This document shows, piece by piece, positions 12,843-24,815 of a stretch of DNA of 64,000 nucleotides; position 1 is the stretch's first letter, and every line of letters begins with the position of its first letter. The notes beneath the pieces were generated by a model. It ran no database searches. It was not told where the DNA came from and was given only the letters and a program-made list of their open reading frames with translations. This DNA is from Lanius collurio (lineage: Eukaryota > Chordata > Aves > Passeriformes > Laniidae), in contig JACBWW010000016.1 of NCBI GenBank assembly GCA_020086605.1, positions 21,904,980-21,968,979 of the forward strand. The letters run 5' to 3'. The translations under genes were made by a program, and so were the position numbers.

Positions 12843-13731
12843 GCAGCTGCTGAGCTCGGGGGGAGCTGTGGGTACAGGGCTGGGATCTCCTGATCTCCAG
12901 AAATCCACTCCATAGGATGATTCCTTGTTTTCTCCCAGTGCAAATCACCATGGATTCCCACTGGCCACAGGCAGGTCATGGTCACCCAGAGCTCAGCTTT
13001 GGGGTAATCCTGGTGGCACCAGGATAATGCTTCCTCTTGGAACACTGTTGGTCCTTTGGCATCTTTCTTCTCTTACCCATGATTTCTGGTAAAGACAACT
13101 GTTTTCAATGGCTGGTTTTCTGTGGAAATCACAAATGTTTCTTGCAGCAATCTGCTTTTGCCACCAGTTTCTCTTGCTGTCACTGATAAGGGCTTTCTTA
13201 GCCGGGGGTAGCTTGGAAGGAAATTGGTGCATCGAATTTAGGGATTAAATTCTCAGGGATTGGCTCTTCTACCTCCTCTTCTTGTCTGAAGAGGCAGGTG
13301 AGGAAGCTCCATCCATTCCTGCTGTGCCCATGGAGCAAAGGAGCTGCAGCCTGGGGTCCTTGAGCCACAGAGGGAGCAGCCAAGGACACTTCTGACTCTG
13401 AGAAAGGAGTGAATGGCTTGAAGCCTCTCTCAGAGCCCCCATCTGAGTGTTTTCATCCCAAACACACAACAACATTTCTTCTGGACCTTGTCCTTGCTAG
13501 GTGTGTTGCAAGGAGTAGTATTTCCACCAGTTAATGCTTCAAAGAGGCAGCAAAATCCAATGGAAAATTGCTTTTGAGCTGCAATGCTGCAATTAAAGAT
13601 TGGCAAAACTGTTTCAACAGGATGGAGGAGAAATTATAAGAGAATTATTAATGATTTCTGATAAACCAGCTCTGTCAAAGCAGTCTGTGTACAGGCAGTG
13701 AGTGCTCGACTTTGTTGTAGACATGAGTAAC

Positions 13732-13759
13732 ATTTCAGTAAATTGCAATTTACTGAAAT
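13732..13759. repeat. Perfect 28-bp palindrome without spacer
   Basis: ATTTCAGTAAATTG (13732-13745) is followed immediately by its exact reverse complement (13746-13759). A further 5-bp pair, GACAT at 13720-13724 and ATGTC at 13764-13768, extends the potential stem across unequal 7-nt and 4-nt bulges. A 14-bp half-site match is unlikely by chance in 64 kb. The role is unknown: palindromic factor site, cruciform, or relic of a small inverted duplication. Confidence 0.9.
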
Positions 13760-13768
13760 TTTTATGTC

Positions 13769-16700
13769 AGCACTCATTATCCTGTAGTGATTAATCCACA
13801 GATGAATTTAGGCCTATGTTGCTAAATACTATTTAGGAACAGATTAAAAAAAAAAAAAATGACTCACCACATAATTTCCCATCCACTATGGATCCAGAGT
13901 TAATTATTCCAGTTACAATGTCCTTGTGTTTGGTATTTTTCATTCAGTTGTAAACACTGTTGTGAAAGGAAGTTAAATTTTTTCTGAGTATTTTCTGTCT
14001 TTCTAAAGCACCCAGTTGCACCCAAAATTCTATTTGTTGCTGAATATATGGAGCAATTCTTTCATTTGATATGTATGATATTGCTTTTTGAGTACTGAAT
14101 ATCTGAGAAGTGACTACTTTTGCTATGAAAAAAGATGTGTATCAGAACTTTTCCTTAGCACAGAGTGTGCTTTAACATAATTCAACTCATAGCTAATTCC
14201 CTCCTGCACAGATAACATTTCATACTCAAATTTTGCTCTTTGAGCTTTCCAGCCTTTCAATTCCAGCTCTGGATCCAGATCAGGTTTCCTCACTTAAATA
14301 GCTCCCCTGTCTGTTTTGTATAACTCCCAATGGTTTACAGGGTATCTTTGTTTCAAAAATCTGTTTCTCTGCTCTGCTGGGACCACATATGTCTCTGTTG
14401 TGTTTAACTATGCCCTGCAACCTGTTAATACAGCATAATGAGTTTGCAAAGATAAAAACCTTACCAACAAAATAATACTTCTTTCATTACAAAATGGAGG
14501 CTGGGAAAAAAAAAAAAAAAGAAGAAGAAGTAGAGTCTTAAAATGAAAAATATTCGAAGAGAAGAAATATCTAGGTCACAGCTTTTCTCAATTTTTGTAA
14601 TTTAATGCAGCCTGGAATAATTGCTGCATGCATTCTTTTGAAATCAAGTCTTATAATGCCCTTATTGCTCAATCTCTATTTTCAGATGTTGCTGGTAACA
14701 CACAATGTTCTGTTTTCCAAATAACTACATTGTAAAAATGCTAAAAAAGTAAGCTGAATGAGAGTTTATCCAAATATTGAAAAGAAATGGCCTGATAGTT
14801 GGTGGGTTCTTCATGGGAAATTGACTCCACTTCTGAAGATGCCGTGGCCACAAAGTCCCAAACTCTAGAGAAATAAATTCTTTACTGAGGGAGAAGTAAA
14901 AAAGGGGAAGTGAAAACCTCCAGTCTCAGGTACTCTTAGGGAAATTTGAGGAAATAACCAGTGCATAAATGATGCAGAGACTTTCTGTGTCGATTCCCTT
15001 CAGAGAAAACAGTGGAATCAGGCATGAGATCTTCGAGACTGTGCCCTTGTCCTCTTATATTTTAAGGTCTCTCTAATGCAATTTAAAAGCATCAGGAGGA
15101 GGGAAAAAATGGTTAAAGGGTTTGTGTACAGTGCCTAGGTGTCACCTGGCAGTTCCAGCTTTGCATCACAAAAAATGACTCGAAAACCAGTTTAGTGAGG
15201 TTTGTATTGCTCAGGAATGCAGGGAGGGGGAGATCCTGGACAGCCAAGAGCAGAAAAACAACTGCACCTTCATTTGTCAGCCTCAGAAAATAAAAGGTGG
15301 GCACATAATACCTTTGGGTTGACACAAGATAGGTTTTAATTTCCCTCTAGCCTCACATTTTTATAAATCCCACTTCATGTGCCACCAGGTCAGGGGAAAG
15401 ATGGAAGATAAAGACTGAACAAAACTATCTCCTTATCTGCTGAGAGAGAAAATACTGGCATGTTTTCAGATCAGGCCTAAGTGTTTGAAAAGCCAGCCTA
15501 TTACACTGATTGTTTTCCACTCTACAGCAAAAAATGAAGCACTTGAAAAACCTCAGCATGTTTCATGAAAAACTGTTGACTGTAAGTAGAAGTGGAGCTG
15601 ACAAGGTGGTGTTAGGCATTCACTGGAATTTCTGGCCACAAGCCCTCTGAAATGAGGAGACTTAACCTCTCTTCACTCTTGTTGTGTCTGAGGAGAAGCA
15701 GTTTTCAAATAGGAAAAGGGGAAAAGCTTCAGTTGCCCTGGTGAAGAGTTCCTTACCCTTCCTGTCCACCACTGCACCCCCTCATCAGCTCTGCAGCACA
15801 GCCGAGACCTGTGCTGGCTTTTAGGTGGGGTTTGGAATTTCGATCTGGACCATCTCTGTGGCTGATCAGCCTGATGTGCTGCCCACAGAGTTCAACATCA
15901 TCTGAAAACAAGTCAGGAACATCCCTTCCCCTGTTACTCACCGCCAGATTTCTTGTCTGAACCATGGTGACCAGACAGATTTTCCTATGGGTAATTACCA
16001 CTTGCCCAGCTAAGTTGTGATGGCATTTTTAACAGCAGAAAGTATTGGCCTTTTTTTCCTTTTCCCCATTTCCTATCATTGTTTTCATGCAGAGATCTGA
16101 CTGGCCCTGCAAAAGAAAACTTAAATCACAAAAACTTTAATTGAGATTTTTCCTGTCAATTCAAGTCTCTTTTTACTCTTGCAGGATGAGGAGTTAACCA
16201 GTTGAGCTCGATAATTACTGATACAACAACCAAGCTGGTTTAAGTGGCTTTTTGGCCAGATTTTTAATTACATTGCATAGATGGTACAGATTTTAAAATA
16301 CTTTTGCCCTGTACAAATTTAATTATACAGTTTGGGGTTTGTTTTCAGTTGGTGTTTTGTTTGAGAAGTCATCACTGTGTCCATATTAACAAAATTGTCT
16401 GGATTGCCCTTTCCAGGTTTAGTCTTAGTTTTTATTCCTTATGCTGATGGTGGTAATTGGATTGCACCGCTGGCTTTTTTGGGTTGGTTTAGTGGGATCT
16501 TTTTTTTTCCCTATTCACATGATTAGTCATAATGACCATAAACAGCCCCATTTCCATCTGAATCAGTGGAGACACTCTGACTAATGCAGGAGTCCTCACA
16601 CAGCAGAAGCTGAAGTTTCCTTGTGTTTTCTGCTGTTGAATGTCCATATTTGAATTCATTGTTAACAACTGTGGTGGTGTTCCATCTATGCACAACACAC

Positions 16701-19700
16701 TCTGCTCCTGCCCTCAAAAAGTCTCTACATCAGATACAAACAGCACCAACCAAATAGTTCACCCACTGAATAATCCTTTTTTCTTTCTTTCCTTATCTGG
16801 AGTAATCAAAGAACATCACCTCACTTCTCAATGGGTACAAAACTTTCTCCACAAATAGGTGTTCACCTGCTAATTTTTCTTATCAATACTCAAATACCAT
16901 CTGAGGTTTCAGTTTTGTTTTTATTAGCCACTAGATTTACAGGAGAGTGTAATAAAACTTCCTTCCATGATCAAAGGAACACTCCACTTAGTGCCAAGTT
17001 TCCAATAGAAATACTTGCATTATAAAATATTTTTCCATTAATTTGTTGCTTCTATAATTGTTCTTGTCAGTAAATGTGTTCATTACTGGAAAGAGAAACT
17101 TTAAAAGAACATAAGACCAGCTCCAGTGCATTCAATAAGGCATTAAAATGAGTACTCCTGGGAACCTTTTTTGTGGTATTTTCCCAGCAGTACATCTTCC
17201 AATGGACAGCTCTAGAGTAAGCTCAGAGAGAGAAGGAGCCTGGGTCATTTTCCATGGAAATCCTGGTTCATTTAGCCCAGAGACTGCAAGGCTGGATGCT
17301 GTTTGGCAAGACATAATTCAATAACAACATCTTCCCTGCCTGGGAATATTACTCAGTTGCTTGGTTTATCTGAGAAACCTTGTCTGAGTTTGTAAGCATG
17401 GAAGTCAGCAGCTGCTTAAAGGGAGGATTTGAAGCAATTTTGTTTGAAAATGTGTCCCTTTTCAAACAGCAAAGCTCAGCTATCTGTATTCTTTGGGTAG
17501 CCTGAGATGAGTGATTATTTGAGAGACCCTAAATGTACATCCATTCTTGGTGGCAAGCCTTGTATTTTCGTATCCATTCCTCAGATGAAAAAGAAGCATG
17601 AGACAAATTGCAAAGAAGGGCCCTGTCCCTCTGTGTTTTCTGAGAAAGTCAACAGAGCTCAGGCATTTTATTGGAGGGACCACATCTTAGCTGCTGGACC
17701 ATGGTACCCCTTCCCTTTCCTGGGACAGAAGAGTCCCATCATCACCTGATGTCCACCAGTCACCTTCAGCAACTCTTCTGATAGGAAATGCAATTTAGCT
17801 TTGTTCCATGCTGAAACAAAGATGTTGGAATCAAGAAATCAGCACCAGTTGGGCCTCCAAGAAGCAGTTAAATAGAACCTTACAATTGGATTAGAAAGCC
17901 ATGATTCCACCTTCAATTTCTCTGGTTTAGACCCATTTGGAGTGAAAGGCATTGAAGAACTGCAGGAGTAGAACAAAGGAACTTACTTACAGCAGGTAAA
18001 ATTCCATCTGAGACAATGGAGAAGCTTCATCCTACTCTGGTGTCATAAATGGAAGGTTTTGTTACAGATTCATGCATTGCATCAGTTTAGCAGTCAGGGA
18101 CCAATACATCTTCTGTCACCTGTGTAATCACACACAAAGTTAGAGCTGCACACAAAAAAGAGCAGGACTTACTGCTTCATCATATTTTATTCCTATTAAA
18201 TCTCAGGCTTTGTTCTTTTTGCCATATTTTATGCTATCATGTCAGTCAGCAGGAAGAGCTGCCACTCTGCCCTTGCATAGCTTTTTGTGGTTTAAAAAAG
18301 GGGGAAGAATTTCTTCCAGCAAAATCTGGAGTGATGAGGCAGAAAACTTTTCCCAGCACACAGCCTTCCCCTCAGCTTCAGTGTGTCTCACCTGGCCCAG
18401 TGTGTGCTGATGTCAAAATCTGAGCTGACAACCCTTGAAGTGAATAAAGGGACACTTCCTCTGTAGCAGCCACCACACCTTACATTCATCTGTTCCTCCC
18501 CATTGATTCAAGAGGGGCTCCAGGAACCTCTCACCATGTGCAATTCTTCCTTGTGAATTGTTAAGGAGCAGGGAAGTGGATCCACTGGCAAAGATCTCAT
18601 TCAGCACATCTGCCAGTTTTACCCGTGTTTCCTTTACATATTTATTTTTCTGGCTGATACTGGGTTAAAGGGGAAGTTGCACACTGCTGGAGCTGCAGGT
18701 TAGTGCTATGAGATTTGGAAGGATTTTGCTTTCTTGTTGGGTCATTCTGACTAAATAACATCATTGTTTGCTGGAAAACAAAGCAAAACATCTGTTTTCC
18801 TCCTCACACCAGTAACTCCGTTTGTCAAACCCTGCTAAGGCTACCGAAGCAGGAGAGCATCAAAACACAAGAACCACTGTAATGTCTGAGGGGAATTCAC
18901 AACTTTGCTGTACCTGGGAAGAACATGAGTCACAGAGAATTTGGCAAGTACTGAGATGCTGGGGAGTGCTTCTTGCAAAAGGCAGCACAGGGATGTCAAA
19001 GGGAGCAGATGGATTGCGTTGAGCTTTGCAGGCTGGAGGATGTTCTGTTGTCTCCCAGAGCAGAGCAACTGCTCTGGAATCTGTCTCACATCACACTTTC
19101 TGCTGATGGAGTGGTCACTGTGCAGGAAGCAGCTGAACCCTTTCCAGCTCTTCCCAGCAGCCAAGGGTGAGCATCTTGTGGTGTCATCCTTAGGGATGGT
19201 GTGTCTGAGGACAGGCAGTGACAAGGGAAGGTGTTTCACAAGCACACAAGGACGTGGCAGATGAACAGTAGCAATGAGGGGGCAATTCAAGGACAGAGAT
19301 CCTACGGAAGTGTAGGAGATCCATCAATATTTTTTAGTGAGAGAATTGCTATTTTTTTATTGCACATTTCTGAGAGAGGAGGAACAGCGTGGGACCTTTT
19401 GCAAAGCAGATGCCAACTGTTCCATGGGGAGTAGCAAAGCAGCCTGGATGTGTTTTAGTTAAAACTTGGGCACAGTGCATTGACTCTGGCATTCTTTGCC
19501 ATTAATGCCAAGGTAGACGGACTCAGGCCCTTCCCAGCATGGTGCTGCTGGGTTCACTGGGCTGTCACTCTGCTGCACACACAAAAGTGTTTGGATATTC
19601 AGGACCTGACAGAAAAATTTCACCTCATCCTCTTGCTTAAGAGAGAAATGTCGTGCCCCCAAAACCACATGGGAAGATGGCAACCAGATTTTCAAGTCTC

Positions 19701-20101
19701 AACGTGCTCTGTTTACAAACTGTGACCAAACTGCAGCCAAATCACAACCCCTGGTTAGAGGAGAAAGGCTGAGAGGACAAAGTGCTGTGTGCTGTGTGGA
19801 TGAGCTGGAACCACTGTGCTGTGCCTCAGCTAATTGGCACAAGGCTCACTAACGTGGGTTGTTTCATACATAAAAGCTTGTAATTGTGTGAGTCTTTCCA
19901 CTCACTCCCAGTTCGGCTGATGAAAACGCACAGATGTGAGGGTAAAAGGTTGTGTGAGACTCAGGACGTCGCCAGCTCCTCTAAATAGCCTCCCTGGGCT
20001 GCTCAAACGTCATTTTAATAATAGTAGTAGCTGTATTAATTTATTGTAAATTGAAAAGGAGAGGTAAAGAGAAGGAAAACTGCGCCAGGATCCTCCAGGA
20101 A
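13769..20101. other. AT-rich unique noncoding sequence
   Basis: Mostly AT-rich sequence with few open frames of any length and no recognised transposon. It contains an A15 run plus GAA units at 14506-14530. The subregions 13990-14700 and 16180-16340 have balanced, non-repetitive AT-rich sequence that could include conserved noncoding elements; this cannot be judged without alignment. No gene seen. Confidence 0.5.
14506..14530 (+). repeat. Poly(A) run followed by GAA units
   Basis: Fifteen A residues, then three GAA units. No retrocopy body was recognised upstream. Confidence 0.85.
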
Positions 20102-20156
20102 GACACACACACACAAAAAAAAAAACCAAAAAAACCCCCAAAAACCCCAAAAAACG
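20102..20156 (+). repeat. AC repeat grading into A/C homopolymer blocks
   Basis: Seven AC units followed by alternating A runs (up to 11) and C runs (4-5). Simple-sequence DNA. Confidence 0.9.
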
Positions 20157-22173
20157 AGGGGAGCCTCTTCTTCTTTCTCTTCTTCTTTTCCAAACTGAAA
20201 AGCTCCTCTGGGGGAGGTGAGGTCTGTGCCATCCCACCCTGCCCTTTCTGCAACAATTTGCACAGGGAGAATTTCCTCAAGCAGCTGGGCTTGCTCTTCC
20301 CACACACCACCCCCCTTGGATGCATTGCATGGGCATTTGAACCACTACCCAACCATAAAATAAGCATAAATGTTTTCTCAGGGAGAAGACGAGGACTGTG
20401 TTTTCAATCCATCCCAAAATTTCCTTAAAATAAAGGCTCCATGTCCATGGACAATAATTGCATTAGCACACCAGGAAGTTAAAATAAAAAAAAAAAGGAG
20501 CTAAAAAGGGACTGTGGTGGTCACATGCTGCTGGGTTTGTCCCTTTCTGGACACACTTGATTGGACTTTTTACTGGTTTGTAGACAACCTGAATCTAACA
20601 GAGAAGGACTGAAGTACTGACATATGGCTAAGACAGTAAAACATCCAAAAAACCTTTCCAAGCCCTAGCTGAATGTAATCCAAAATTCCATTAAAATACT
20701 CACTGAAATAATGTGGAAAAAGAGGAGGGATTTTTAAAATTATTTTAGCCATTTATGTGGGGTTTTGTGCATCTTAGTGTCTTTGTGACTCTTGGTTTAA
20801 ATTCCTCAAGTTCACACACCTCACACAAAGTGCTGTGTTTGACTTGGTGCCACAACTCAGGTCCATTTAGGGGAGTTTAATCTCATGGACCCTAAAATCT
20901 AACACCTCCAAATTAACACCAATTGTGGTTAGCTTCTTCTTGTGCACTCTCTAGATATTCATTTCTGGCTCTGTGTAACTGCTGACAGGAAGAACGTGCT
21001 GGAAAGATTTAACTCGAACCTCACGCGAGCAGATGGTGCTCCAGAATATTGGTGCTTTAACAGGGGGCTGGGTGCTGGAATGGGGACAGCTTGGAGAAAT
21101 GTTTCTGGTGTTTTGATTCCTCAAATGCAGTCCCCTGATGATGGGGGTTGTTTCATCAAAAGCCTGCCCTGCTTCCCCAAATCCTGTTCTAACAGCTTGA
21201 AAATGTCCTGAGGGCTCGTTCCTTCTCCTAAGCACCTTGATGAGGAGGGTACAGAATATTCCAGCCTGGGCTGTGATGCCTTGACAGAAAAGCACAAGGC
21301 ACCTGGGACACAGCTGGGGTTGGGGACCTCCAAGAAATCCTTCTTTGGCAAGCTGGTGTTCAATGCACACCATTATTTTATTTCAATAAGGTTCATTACC
21401 ATTTTCCCCTTATTTTTTCCAAAATGCTCCGCTTGGACAGCAGCAGGAAGAACATCGAGAGGAGCAGGTGATCCTGCTGAGCCTCAGGGGTTGGACTTCT
21501 TTGCAGTCAAGGTGGGCTATGAATGTTCACTGCTGTCACACACAGCTCCACACCTGAAAGATGAGGAGACCTGGCTGCATCTGTGACTGATTTGTGAGTG
21601 CCCCAAAAAGGAAATTGAGCTGCAGAAAGGTTTTGCTCTCTGGCTGTGTTTTTGTTTCAAGCTGGTGAGATTTTGCTGGAGGTTCATTACCCAGCCCTCA
21701 ATGTGTGGTTTCAATATTTTGACATCACTAGTTAAGGAAACACTGAAATATTGTTTTGTGTTATCCTATTAATCCTAAAATGGGACATTTATCTGGAAAA
21801 CAACACATCCATTTTCTCATTATTGGAAATTTACTGGATTTTTTGTCTGAGAAGAAAATTTGCTAAAATATTCTTTTGAGATGATAAATTAGGCAACTTC
21901 CAGATAGTTTCACCTGCAAACAGAGGAAATGGAATAACTTTCATATACTACATCTGCCTTGTTTAAATAGATTTTTTCTCTGCTCTTTTTTGAGATTTTT
22001 TCCCCCCTGAACAAACAACCTCAACTCTTTTCCAAATGCTAAGAAAATAACAACCCAAATGTGAAAATGAAAGAAAATCATTAATTTGCAGTCATGCAAA
22101 GGAGATTAGTCAATCTGAAATGAACTTTTTTTTAACTTTTTTTTCCTTATTTGCCTGGTTTGGCAGCCAAATT
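20157..22173. other. Unique noncoding sequence with a pyrimidine tract
   Basis: Begins with a CTT-rich pyrimidine tract at about 20165-20190. The rest is unique. Frames such as 20951-21373 minus (140 codons) overlap frames on the opposite strand and show no domain. Confidence 0.5.
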
Positions 22174-22191
22174 AAAAAAAAAAAAAAAAAA
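22174..22191 (+). repeat. Poly(A) run, 18 bases
   Basis: An uninterrupted A18, preceded 40-50 bp upstream by T8 runs, giving a T-rich/A-rich inverted arrangement. No transposon body recognised. Confidence 0.9.
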
Positions 22192-23000
22192 GAAAAGTCC
22201 ATTCTTTGCACAGCTCTAAATATTGTGTTTCAAAATAGTCCAAAGGGATACATTCACACAGAAACTGATTCTCTTTCATTTTTTAAGTCATCCAGTAGAG
22301 CAAGGGAAAAAAGGGAACAGAAGCTCCTCCAAGTCTCCTTCTACTGCTCCTCTTAAAACAAGGAAAACACATTTCTGACCACATTACATGTTTTAGTTGG
22401 ACACCACGAAATACAAGGCTCCTGCTGAAATGCAAAACTCCACCCGACCCAAGTTAAAAGTTGGGCATCCAGCCATGGTTATTTGCAAAATAAAATTAAT
22501 CTGAAAGTTGTCATAAACAAAAATGCAGTAGTAAATGGGAGCATCCTCCTGGCTGTAAAAACCCTCCCACGGTGGTCCCTGACTCATTTACCCTAAGATT
22601 TACTCTCCCTTTGTGGCACAGACAGAATTTAGGTGCATGAGGACTTTGGCTTGGGATGCAGGGTTGTCCTGCCTTCCCTTCCTTCACCTTCCCTGCTGTG
22701 TTTTGGTTTGGGCAGCACTTGAAGGCAACATCTTGCTTTTCCTGGAGTGCATTGGGATCAATGTCTGGCTAGAAGAGCAAGTAGAGGCCCTGCTATTGGA
22801 AAGGAACAACGATTTCTCTGAGGGCTTTCCTGTAGCTCCTTCATCTTCCCCTCATTGGGAGAGTCTTGGTCCTTCTCACCTCTGATCTGGTCTTTCCCAG
22901 TATGGCATTCCATGTCAGCAAACCTGGCCTCCTTCCCCCACACATCCACTTAAAAATAAAGCTGTTGGGAGAGAATGTGTCCCTGATGTCTCTTTATGCC
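22192..23000. other. Unique noncoding sequence
   Basis: No gene or repeat family recognised. Confidence 0.5.
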
Positions 23001-23018
23001 TTTTTTTTTTTTTTTTTT
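23001..23018 (+). repeat. Poly(T) run, 18 bases
   Basis: An uninterrupted T18. It could be the tail of a minus-strand retroinsertion, but the sequence to its right matches no family I know. Confidence 0.9.
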
Positions 23019-24744
23019 AGACCTTTAACTAAATGTTGTGTTTTAATTCTTTGGTTTCTGCTTTCTGGGGTTGTGTTCCAGTTCATTTGGATGTGTGAAT
23101 TCAGGATTTTATGTATTCCTCACTCTTTTGCCTCATGGGGACCTTCCTGCCAAGCCAGGGGTGGATTCTGAGAACCTAATTGCCTTCACACGCTCTGGTT
23201 AAAGCATGTGGCAGTAGGTTAACTTGCCAGATTCCCATATCTACCAACAATTTGACTGGCAGAAGACCTGGGAGTGCACCAGGAGTTCAGGAACAGAGAT
23301 TTTTCTGCTTCTCCCATCCTAAATCTCCATTTGCTATGAGATCTGTGGAACACATCCACGTATCTGGGCAGAAAACAATCCATATTCAAAGAAAAGCAGC
23401 AAATATTTGTGTTTCTTTCCACACCCAAGAGCTGAACATTCCTGAGTCTTACCCCTTAGAAGGGTTTAGACAACAGCAAGGTCTTTGGGCCACCAAAACC
23501 CCCTGAGTTATGAGCTTCTTTTAAATCAGCTTCCACAAGATTCCCTGGAAGGCTCCATAGCAGCCAGTTTGACTAAAACTGGCCCAGCTCCTTCCCAGGC
23601 ACTGGCCCCTGAGGTCTGTGAACTGCACCACCCCAAACCCCCTCAAATCTTGCAAAAACCTTCCCGGGTTTGAACTCGCCCACGGTTCCAGCAGTGGTTT
23701 TTGCTGAAACCAGAGAGGCTTTCAAACTTTTTTTTGGTTGAAACAGCTCGCCAAAAATCTGGGCTTAGCACCTCTTGTTTTCCCTCCCCACTCCTTTCTT
23801 TCCCTGTTTGGCTGGTGGGAAGAGGAATGCCTCCCTGGAATGGGAGCTGGGGTGGTGTGGGCTGTTTCTTCCATGTGAAGCGATGAAGTCCTGCTTCCCT
23901 CTGCACACCAGGAATCAAAGAGCCGGAAAGGCTCCTCTGCTTCCAGGAGCCAAGTGCCTTTCCCAACCAGCTCCTGGCCCCAGAAACTTCCCTTTGGAGC
24001 TTCTCAGTTCCTGTGCTTATTCTGGCCTCGTCCTCTGCTGCTGCTGCTGCTTCCAAGCTGTGGGCACGCTCCAGGCACTCTTCCCAACGCCACGTCCACC
24101 AGGAACTTATCCCCCTGTCCGTGATGGGATGGATTTCAGGCTCCTGCCAAAGAAGGTCAGCTCAGACCAACCCTTACTTGGTGCTGAGGTAACCATTTCC
24201 TACCACAGGGAGATTTACCCCTTGGCAATGGATGTCAGCAAGGAAAACCATCCCTGCAGGATTTCGGGATGAGCGGGTCCTGGTGTGCTCCACTGCCAGG
24301 TACCAGCTCCTGGATTGCTATTGAAGGGTCAGACATGGCATATAATGCACCAAAGCAGTCACAGCACTGAGATTTAAGTAAGACCTGTTTTGTTGTGATG
24401 GGTGAACCATGTGAGTTTCACTTGGAGCTTCCTCTCTGAAGAAAACATATCCAACATAATTCTATGTATACATGGCTGCTTTAATAAATATACTTGTGTG
24501 TGCTGTAAAAATAGAATATTTTCCTGGCCCTCAGGGTATGGGTTTGTCTGCAAGCATTGCTGCGACACGAAATGTCAGAATCCTTTGCTTCTGTGGAAAA
24601 GATTTTAAGTGTTTGATTTAAAAGAAAAAAAGAATAACAGTCACTGGAGTTGTCTGCAATACAAAACTTTGCAACTGTTATTATTCACATCATCAACAAA
24701 CAGTCTAAAAGAAGTGGTGTGCAGGGGTGTGGGAAAAGAGCTTT
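23019..24744. other. Unique noncoding sequence with a short CTG repeat
   Basis: Contains five CTG units at 24035-24049. This makes a run of small residues in the overlapping frames but is not evidence for a gene. The 165-codon plus frame (23775-24272) and the 137-codon minus frame (23643-24056) overlap each other, a sign of chance openness in GC-richer DNA. Confidence 0.5.
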
Positions 24745-24815
24745 GTGGTTTTCTGTTTCAGCTCTGCCTGTGAATCACTTTGCAGTCTTGGGCAAGTGGC
24801 TTAACCTTGTGGGGG
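24745..24815 (+). mobile_element. Probable MIR (CORE-SINE) relic
   Basis: The block CAGCTCTGCC, a degenerate spacer, then GTCTTGGGCAAGTGGCTTAACCT (24785-24807) follows the order and spacing of the MIR consensus. In MIR the GCTCTGCC motif is followed about 20-25 bases later by CTTGGGCAAGT and CTTAACCT. MIR is an ancient tRNA-derived amniote SINE that survives in birds as a small number of degraded copies. The tRNA head upstream and the 3' part downstream are not clearly visible, so the limits are approximate. Confidence 0.6.

Larger units (their letters stand above)
11913..13719. other. Unique noncoding sequence
   Basis: Contains a short GT run at 12108-12122 and an inverted repeat at 12820-12842. 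No gene or interspersed repeat seen. Confidence 0.5.
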
